NCBI RefSeq assembly: GCF_004365965.1
Contig: NZ_SOEB01000005.1
Span: 1-64,000 of the forward strand
Length of the DNA stretch: 64,000 nucleotides
Direction of reading: 5' to 3'
Origin: Rhodovulum visakhapatnamense
GTDB taxonomy: Bacteria; Pseudomonadota; Alphaproteobacteria; Rhodobacterales; Rhodobacteraceae
Shown: positions 51,604 through 64,000 of the stretch, piece by piece
Layout: every line of letters starts with the position of its first letter
Position numbering within the stretch: the first letter of the stretch is position 1
The notes under the pieces: model-generated
Seen by the model: only the letters and a program-made list of their open reading frames with translations
Database searches by the model: none
What the model was told of the DNA's origin: nothing
Made by a program: the position numbers and the translations under genes

Positions 51604-53727
51604 TCAGGCGTATTTCGCCTGGATCTCGTCGCTGATGTTCTGCGGGACCGGCTCGTAATGGTCGAACTGCATCGTGAACACGGCGCGGCCCGAGGACATC
51701 GAGCGCAGCGTGTTGATGTAGCCGAACATGTTGGCCAGCGGCACCATGGCGTTGATCACGTTGGCATTGCCGCGGGTATCCTGGCCCTGCACCATGCCGC
51801 GACGGCTGGTCAGGTCGCCGATGATCCCACCGGTATATTCCTCGGGCGTCACCACCTCGACCTTCATGATCGGCTCAAGCAGCCGGGCACCGGCCTTCTT
51901 GAGACCTTCGCGCATCCCTGCGCGGGTCGCGATTTCGAACGCCAGAACCGACGAGTCGACGTCGTGGAAGGCACCGTCGACAAGCGCGACCTTGAGGTCG
52001 ATCACCGGGAAACCGGCCAGCGGGCCCGAATCCATGACCGACTTGATGCCCTTCTCGACGCCGGGGATGTATTCCTTCGGCACCGCACCGCCGACGATCC
52101 GGCTTTCGAACGAGTAGCCCTCGCCCGGTTCGGTCGGCATGATTTCCAGCTTGACGCGGGCGAACTGGCCCGTGCCGCCGGTCTGTTTCTTGTGCGTGTA
52201 GTCGACCTCGGCCTTGTGGCTGATGGTTTCGCGGTAGGCCACCTGCGGAGCGCCGATATTCGCCTCGACCTTGAACTCCCGCTTCATGCGGTCGACCAGG
52301 ATGTCGAGGTGAAGTTCACCCATGCCCTTCATGATGGTCTGGCCGGACTCGATGTTGGTCTCGACGCGGAAGGACGGATCCTCGGCCGCGAGACGCTGCA
52401 GCGCCAGAGCCATCTTTTCCTGGTCGGCCTTCGATTTCGGCTCGACCGCGATCTCGATCACCGGATCGGGGAAGGTCATGGTTTCCAGAACCACCGGCTT
52501 GGAGACGTCGCAAAGCGTGTCGCCCGTGGTGGTTTCCTTCAGACCGGCCAGCGCGATGATGTCGCCCGCAAAGGCTTCATCGATTTCCTCGCGGTTGTTC
52601 GAGTGCATCATCATCATCCGACCGACGCGCTCTTTCTTGCCCTTGGTCGAGTTGAGGATCGACTCACCCTTCTTCATCACGCCGGAATAGATCCGGGTGA
52701 AGGTCAGCGAGCCGACAAAGGGGTCGTTCATGATCTTGAACGCCAACGCCGAGAAGGGCTCGTCATCGGCAGCATGACGGGCGATGTTGCGCTCTTCGGT
52801 CTCGTCATCGGGCAGGAAGCCCATATAGGCGGGCACGTCCAGCGGCGAGGGAAGATAGTCGATCACGGCGTTCAGCAGCGGCTGCACGCCCTTGTTCTTG
52901 AAGGCCGAGCCCGCGGTCACCGGCACGAAGGCCAGCGCCAGGGTGCCCTTGCGGATCAGCGCGTGTAGCGTTTCGGTGTCGGGCTCGTTGCCTTCCAGAT
53001 AGGCCTCCATCGCGTCGTCGTCCTGTTCGACGGCGAGCTCGATGAGGTTCGAGCGCCATTCATCGGCCTCGTCCTTCAGCTCGGGACGGATCTCCTGACG
53101 GGTCCAAGACGCGCCCAGATCCTCGCCTTTCCAGGTCCATTCTTCCATCGTGACGAGGTCGATGATGCCTTCCAGCTTGTCCTCGGCGCCGATCGGCAGG
53201 GCGATCGGGCACGGGGTCGCGCCGGTGCGGTCCTTGATCATCTTCACGCAGTTGAAGAAGTCGGCACCGATCTTGTCCATCTTGTTGACGAAGACGATGC
53301 GCGGAACCTTGTAGCGGTCCGCCTGACGCCAGACGGTCTCGGTCTGCGGCTCGACGCCGGCATTGGCGTCGAGAAGGCAGATCGCACCGTCGAGCACGGC
53401 CAGCGAGCGTTCGACCTCGATGGTGAAGTCGACGTGGCCGGGGGTGTCGATGATGTTGAACCGGTACTTGGTGTCCGAGGTCCCTTCCGCGGACGGATCT
53501 TCCTGGCGCTGCCAGAAGGTCGTGGTCGCAGCCGAGGTGATGGTGATCCCCCGCTCTTGCTCCTGCTCCATCCAGTCCATGGTCGCGGCGCCGTCATGGA
53601 CTTCGCCGAGCTTGTGGGACTTGCCGGTGTAAAAGAGGATGCGCTCGGTCGTCGTGGTCTTGCCCGCATCGATGTGGGCCATGATCCCGAAGTTCCGGTA
53701 GCGTTGAAGAGGATAAGCGCGGGCCAT
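51604..53727 (-). CDS. fusA: Elongation factor G
   Basis: 707 residues, all five domains. G1 [10 protein letters not shown] near residue 17, [34 protein letters not shown] and [10 protein letters not shown]. Domain IV carries the [11 protein letters not shown] region. Translocation GTPase. In the standard rpsL-rpsG-fusA-tuf order; 66 bp to tuf. Confidence 0.98.
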   Translation of the reverse strand: MARAYPLQRYRNFGIMAHIDAGKTTTTERILFYTGKSHKLGEVHDGAATMDWMEQEQERGITITSAATTTFWQRQEDPSAEGTSDTKYRFNIIDTPGHVDFTIEVERSLAVLDGAICLLDANAGVEPQTETVWRQADRYKVPRIVFVNKMDKIGADFFNCVKMIKDRTGATPCPIALPIGAEDKLEGIIDLVTMEEWTWKGEDLGASWTRQEIRPELKDEADEWRSNLIELAVEQDDDAMEAYLEGNEPDTETLHALIRKGTLALAFVPVTAGSAFKNKGVQPLLNAVIDYLPSPLDVPAYMGFLPDDETEERNIARHAADDEPFSALAFKIMNDPFVGSLTFTRIYSGVMKKGESILNSTKGKKERVGRMMMMHSNNREEIDEAFAGDIIALAGLKETTTGDTLCDVSKPVVLETMTFPDPVIEIAVEPKSKADQEKMALALQRLAAEDPSFRVETNIESGQTIMKGMGELHLDILVDRMKREFKVEANIGAPQVAYRETISHKAEVDYTHKKQTGGTGQFARVKLEIMPTEPGEGYSFESRIVGGAVPKEYIPGVEKGIKSVMDSGPLAGFPVIDLKVALVDGAFHDVDSSVLAFEIATRAGMREGLKKAGARLLEPIMKVEVVTPEEYTGGIIGDLTSRRGMVQGQDTRGNANVINAMVPLANMFGYINTLRSMSSGRAVFTMQFDHYEPVPQNISDEIQAKYA

Positions 53728-53755
53728 TGGAAGGGTCCTAGAGGCTAAAGGTCAG

Positions 53756-54226
53756 TTACCAGCGATAATGGCTGAACGCTTTGTTCGCGTCGGCCATCTT
53801 GTGGGTGTCTTCGCGTTTCTTGACGGCGGTGCCGCGGGACTGGACCGCGTCCATCAGTTCGCCGGCAAGCCGTTCTTCCATGGTGTTCTCGTTGCGCTTG
53901 CGGCTGGCATCGATCAGCCAGCGGATCGCAAGGGCCTCGCGGCGCTCGGGGCGCACTTCGACCGGAACCTGGTAGGTGGCACCGCCGACCCGGCGCGAGC
54001 GAACCTCGACGGCGGGTTTCACGTTGTCGAGCGCTTCGTGGAAGACCTCGACCGGAGCGCGTTTCAGGCGGGTCTCGACGCGGTCGAGCGCGCTGTAGAC
54101 GATGCGTTCGGCGACCGATTTCTTGCCGTCGACCATCAGGTTGTTCATGAACTTCGTCAGCACGCGATCGCCAAACTTGGCGTCGGGCAGGATTTCGCGC
54201 TTCTCGGCAGCGTGACGGCGGGACAT
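53756..54226 (-). CDS. rpsG: Ribosomal protein S7
   Basis: 156 residues. [40 protein letters not shown], and the C-terminal [19 protein letters not shown]. 30S head assembly protein and, in E. coli, translational repressor of the str operon. 12 bp after rpsL. Confidence 0.98.
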   Translation of the reverse strand: MSRRHAAEKREILPDAKFGDRVLTKFMNNLMVDGKKSVAERIVYSALDRVETRLKRAPVEVFHEALDNVKPAVEVRSRRVGGATYQVPVEVRPERREALAIRWLIDASRKRNENTMEERLAGELMDAVQSRGTAVKKREDTHKMADANKAFSHYRW

Positions 54227-54238
54227 CTACGTCTCTCC

Positions 54239-54610
54239 TTACTTCGGACGCTTCGCGCCGTATTTCGAGCGGCGCTGCTTACGGTCTTTGACGCCCTGGG
54301 TGTCCAGCACACCGCGGAGGATGTGATAGCGGACACCGGGAAGGTCTTTCACCCGGCCGCCGCGGATCAGCACGACCGAGTGTTCCTGCAGGTTGTGGCT
54401 TTCGCCGGGGATGTAGCTGATGACCTCGAAGCCGTTGGTCAGACGCACTTTGGCGACTTTCCGCATGGCCGAGTTCGGCTTCTTCGGAGTGGTGGTGTAA
54501 ACGCGCGTGCAGACGCCGCGTTTCTGCGGGCAGGCCTGCAGGTGCTGCGACTTCTGGCGTTTCACTTTCGGCTGCCGCGGCTTGCGGATCAGCTGTTGGA
54601 TCGTCGGCAT
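54239..54610 (-). CDS. rpsL: Ribosomal protein S12
   Basis: 123 residues from ATG 54610 ([20 protein letters not shown]). [19 protein letters not shown] and [14 protein letters not shown] carry the wild-type Lys residues whose change gives streptomycin resistance, so a sensitive ribosome is predicted. The frame opens further upstream but family length fixes the start. Confidence 0.98.
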   Translation of the reverse strand: MPTIQQLIRKPRQPKVKRQKSQHLQACPQKRGVCTRVYTTTPKKPNSAMRKVAKVRLTNGFEVISYIPGESHNLQEHSVVLIRGGRVKDLPGVRYHILRGVLDTQGVKDRKQRRSKYGAKRPK

Positions 54611-54694
54611 TCCGGTTCCCCGTATTGCAACCCGTTCAAATCTCGTCTTCGGTGCGCACCCGCCATTCTCAAACGGCAACGCGAAAACCGCATG

Positions 54695-54716
54695 CGTTCC
54701 CCTGTTCGCGGGAACG
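54695..54716 (-). promoter_or_regulatory. Hairpin in the str operon leader
   Basis: 7-bp stem CGTTCCC/GGGAACG with an 8-nt loop about 85 nt before rpsL, within the long leader that follows the promoter at 54821-54849. Possible site for translational feedback; not tested. Confidence 0.35.
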
Positions 54717-54820
54717 ACGCGGTGTAGCTCCAGAGGATCGGGGCATGGGAGCCCGGATCATGACCACATCAGTTTCGGTATCAGGCGCGGCAGGTGGATC
54801 CACCAGCCCGAAGTGGGCGC

Positions 54821-54849
54821 GGTATAGGGCGAGTCGAACGGGGTGTCAA
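54821..54849 (-). promoter_or_regulatory. Strong promoter of the str operon
   Basis: On the - strand a perfect TTGACA (54844-54849), a 17-bp spacer and TATACC (54821-54826). Lies 210 bp before rpsL, so the transcript has a leader of about 200 nt. One of the best promoters in the window. Confidence 0.85.
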
Positions 54850-54887
54850 CACCGCTTGGCCCGCCCGGGCCCCGCGCCCTGCCCCGG

Positions 54888-55796
54888 CTAGCGCATCCGA
54901 AGCGGTACCGGCCCCTGACGGATCGCCAGCCGCCGCTCGCGGTGGAAGGTGTAGACCCCCGTCGCGACCACGATCGAGGCACCGAGAATGGTGAGCCCCG
55001 ACGGCCATTCGCCGAACACCGCCGCCCCCAGCAGCAGCGCCCAGAGAAGCGCGGTATAGCGGAATGGCGAGACCACGGCCACGTCGCCCACGCGCATCGC
55101 CGCGACCGAGGTGACATAGCCGAAGATCAGGAAAAGCGTCGCCCCGGTCAGCTGTGCCCAGGCCAGCGGCGCGATGGGCAGCCAGCGCGCGTCGCTGACG
55201 GCAAGCCCGGTCGCGGCGAACAGCATGACCCCCAGTGAGGCGGAGGTCGCGACCGCGGTCGAGGGCACCGCCCCCGACAGCCCTCGGGTCACGAGGTCGC
55301 GCAGCGTGACGCAGGCGACCGAGATCAGCGCATAGACCGAATAGAGGGTGAAGCCCTCGGTCCCCGGCCGGACGATCAGCAGGACGCCCGCGAATCCGAC
55401 CAGGATCGCCAGCCAGCGCCGCCAGCCGACAGGGGCGCCCAGGAAGACCGCGCCCGCCAGCGTCACCGCCAGCGGGATCGCCTGGATGATGGCGGTCACA
55501 TTGGCCAGCGGCGCGTGAAAGAGCGCGGTGATGTAGAAATAGGCCGCCCCGACCTCGGCCAGGGTCCGCAGCGCAATCCGGCCCTGATCGCGGCGCGGCA
55601 GGCGCAGCCTGAGGCCGCCCGTGGCCAGCCCGAAAACGATCAGAAGCGCCGAGGTGCCAAGCCCGCGCAGGAACACCGCCTGAAAGAACGGTACGCTGTC
55701 CGAAGCCGCCTTCATGCAGGCATCGTTGAAGGTGAAGGCGGCCATGCTGATCATCATCAGGACGGCGCCGCGCATGTTGTCGGAGAGGGTGGTCAT
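54888..55796 (-). CDS. DMT-superfamily (EamA) transporter
   Basis: 302 residues with about ten hydrophobic helices in two EamA repeats of about 145 residues each; the first ends near PLAVTLAGAVFLGAPVGWRR and the second has VAVVSPFRYTALLWALLLGA. Inner-membrane exporter or importer of an unidentified metabolite. It stands alone between rpoC and rpsL, where core genes are usually adjacent. The str promoter begins just after its stop. Confidence 0.85.
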   Translation of the reverse strand: MTTLSDNMRGAVLMMISMAAFTFNDACMKAASDSVPFFQAVFLRGLGTSALLIVFGLATGGLRLRLPRRDQGRIALRTLAEVGAAYFYITALFHAPLANVTAIIQAIPLAVTLAGAVFLGAPVGWRRWLAILVGFAGVLLIVRPGTEGFTLYSVYALISVACVTLRDLVTRGLSGAVPSTAVATSASLGVMLFAATGLAVSDARWLPIAPLAWAQLTGATLFLIFGYVTSVAAMRVGDVAVVSPFRYTALLWALLLGAAVFGEWPSGLTILGASIVVATGVYTFHRERRLAIRQGPVPLRMR

Positions 55797-55930
55797 GGAA
55801 CTGCCTTAGCATCCCGGGCGCCCGGGCGAAGGTCTGTTTGCGGCATTCTCGACAAAGCGGCAAGAAACCTTTGTCGCCAATGCGCTATCCGCGCGGGACG
55901 GCCTGCCGAAAGACTGCCGAAAGCCGGTCT

Positions 55931-55985
55931 GGGGCCTGCACGGGGCCTGCACGGGGCCTGTCTGGGGCCTGTCTGGGGCCTGTCC
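55931..55985. repeat. Five tandem copies of an 11-bp repeat
   Basis: GGGGCCTGCAC twice, then GGGGCCTGTCT twice, then GGGGCCTGTCC, head to tail without gaps, between rpoC and the transporter gene. Eleven bases is about one helical turn and not a multiple of three, so it is not coding. Possibly a variable-number locus or a protein-binding array. Confidence 0.85.
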
Positions 55986-55999
55986 CGGACGCGACCGGG

Positions 56000-56037
56000 G
56001 AAAGAAAAACGCCCCCGCCGGTACGGGCGGGGGCGTT
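56000..56037 (-). terminator. Intrinsic terminator of the rpoBC operon
   Basis: 12-bp stem AACGCCCCCGCC/GGCGGGGGCGTT (56008-56019, 56026-56037) with a 6-nt loop, then TTTCTTT on the - strand, the first arm bases extending the U-tract. 23 bp past the rpoC stop. Confidence 0.92.
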
Positions 56038-56060
56038 CGATGGTCAGGCGGTCTGCCGGA

Positions 56061-60308
<4,248 letters not shown>

Positions 60309-60349
60309 ATTGAAGTCCTCAAATCAGCGCAAAGAGATGGGCAAGGGCG

Positions 60350-60394
60350 CGATTTTTCGCAGAAAAATCGGGACGAATTTCCTGCGAAAATTCG
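60350..60394 (-). repeat. Two tandem AT-rich hairpins in the rpoB-rpoC spacer
   Basis: Hairpin 1: CGATTTTTC-GCA-GAAAAATCG (60350-60370, perfect 9-bp stem). Hairpin 2: CGAATTT/AAATTCG (60374-60380 and 60388-60394). The two units resemble each other (both carry a TTTCGCAG-like core in one orientation), as if duplicated, and are far richer in AT than everything around them. Likely an RNA-processing or mobile palindrome element. Confidence 0.7.
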
Positions 60395-60401
60395 GGCACC
60401 C

Positions 60402-64000
<3,599 letters not shown>

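Noticed and set aside
55931-55985. Possible CRISPR array
   Set aside because: Units are 11 bp and contiguous, with no spacers and no cas genes.

Overview
The window is high-GC chromosomal DNA from an alphaproteobacterium, most probably of the family Rhodobacteraceae (Rhodobacter/Rhodovulum-like). This rests on the bztABCD glutamate/glutamine/aspartate/asparagine transporter operon, an ATP12-type F1 assembly chaperone, the rpmH-rnpA-yidD...yidC-MOSC-engB-argB order, and the style of the ribosomal, rpoB and rpoC proteins. The genus is an inference.

Positions 1-10,040 are the right end of an HK97-type tailed prophage integrated at the 3' end of a tRNA-Arg(ACG) gene (10,038-10,114). From the right: a tyrosine integrase beside the tRNA, an AlpA-like excisionase, a lone cytosine-methyltransferase-like enzyme and small early genes on the + strand; a short CI-type repressor; and divergently a Cro-like gene, then early and replication genes, a helically phased repeat array, coupled genes of unknown function, an intrinsic terminator, a two-gene AT-richer cargo cassette, an HNH nuclease and the start of terminase small subunit on the - strand. 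Structural genes lie off the left edge. Five copies of a GTGTGAAATTTCACAC-type operator surround the repressor. Two of them fill the 17-bp spacers of good -35/-10 pairs, so the lysis/lysogeny switch can be read from the sequence.

Positions 10,200-34,550 are host genes: a histidine kinase with a FAD disulfide reductase/TVP38 pair; rpmH-rnpA-yidD-ttcA; yidC-MOSC-engB; an SDR; argB; a SixA-like phosphatase; a [2Fe-2S] ferredoxin; bztDCBA (on - strand); ATP12, HAD phosphatase, RluA-type pseudouridine synthase, crcB; rarA; a DegP-type protease; and a luxR-luxI quorum-sensing pair with a small divergent gene.

Positions 34,553-64,000 carry the classic cluster on the - strand, in transcription order rpoB (cut by the right edge), rpoC, an EamA transporter, rpsL-rpsG-fusA-tuf-rpsJ, the S10 genes, the spc genes, secY-adk, rpsM-rpsK-rpoA-rplQ. 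Visible promoters and terminators cut it into several units. The oddest feature is a 308-codon unknown gene in opposite orientation (37,363-38,289) between adk and rpsM. Its N-terminus carries a Leu/Gln-rich motif like that of proteins linked to extracellular contractile injection systems. No CRISPR array, rRNA or insertion sequence was seen.
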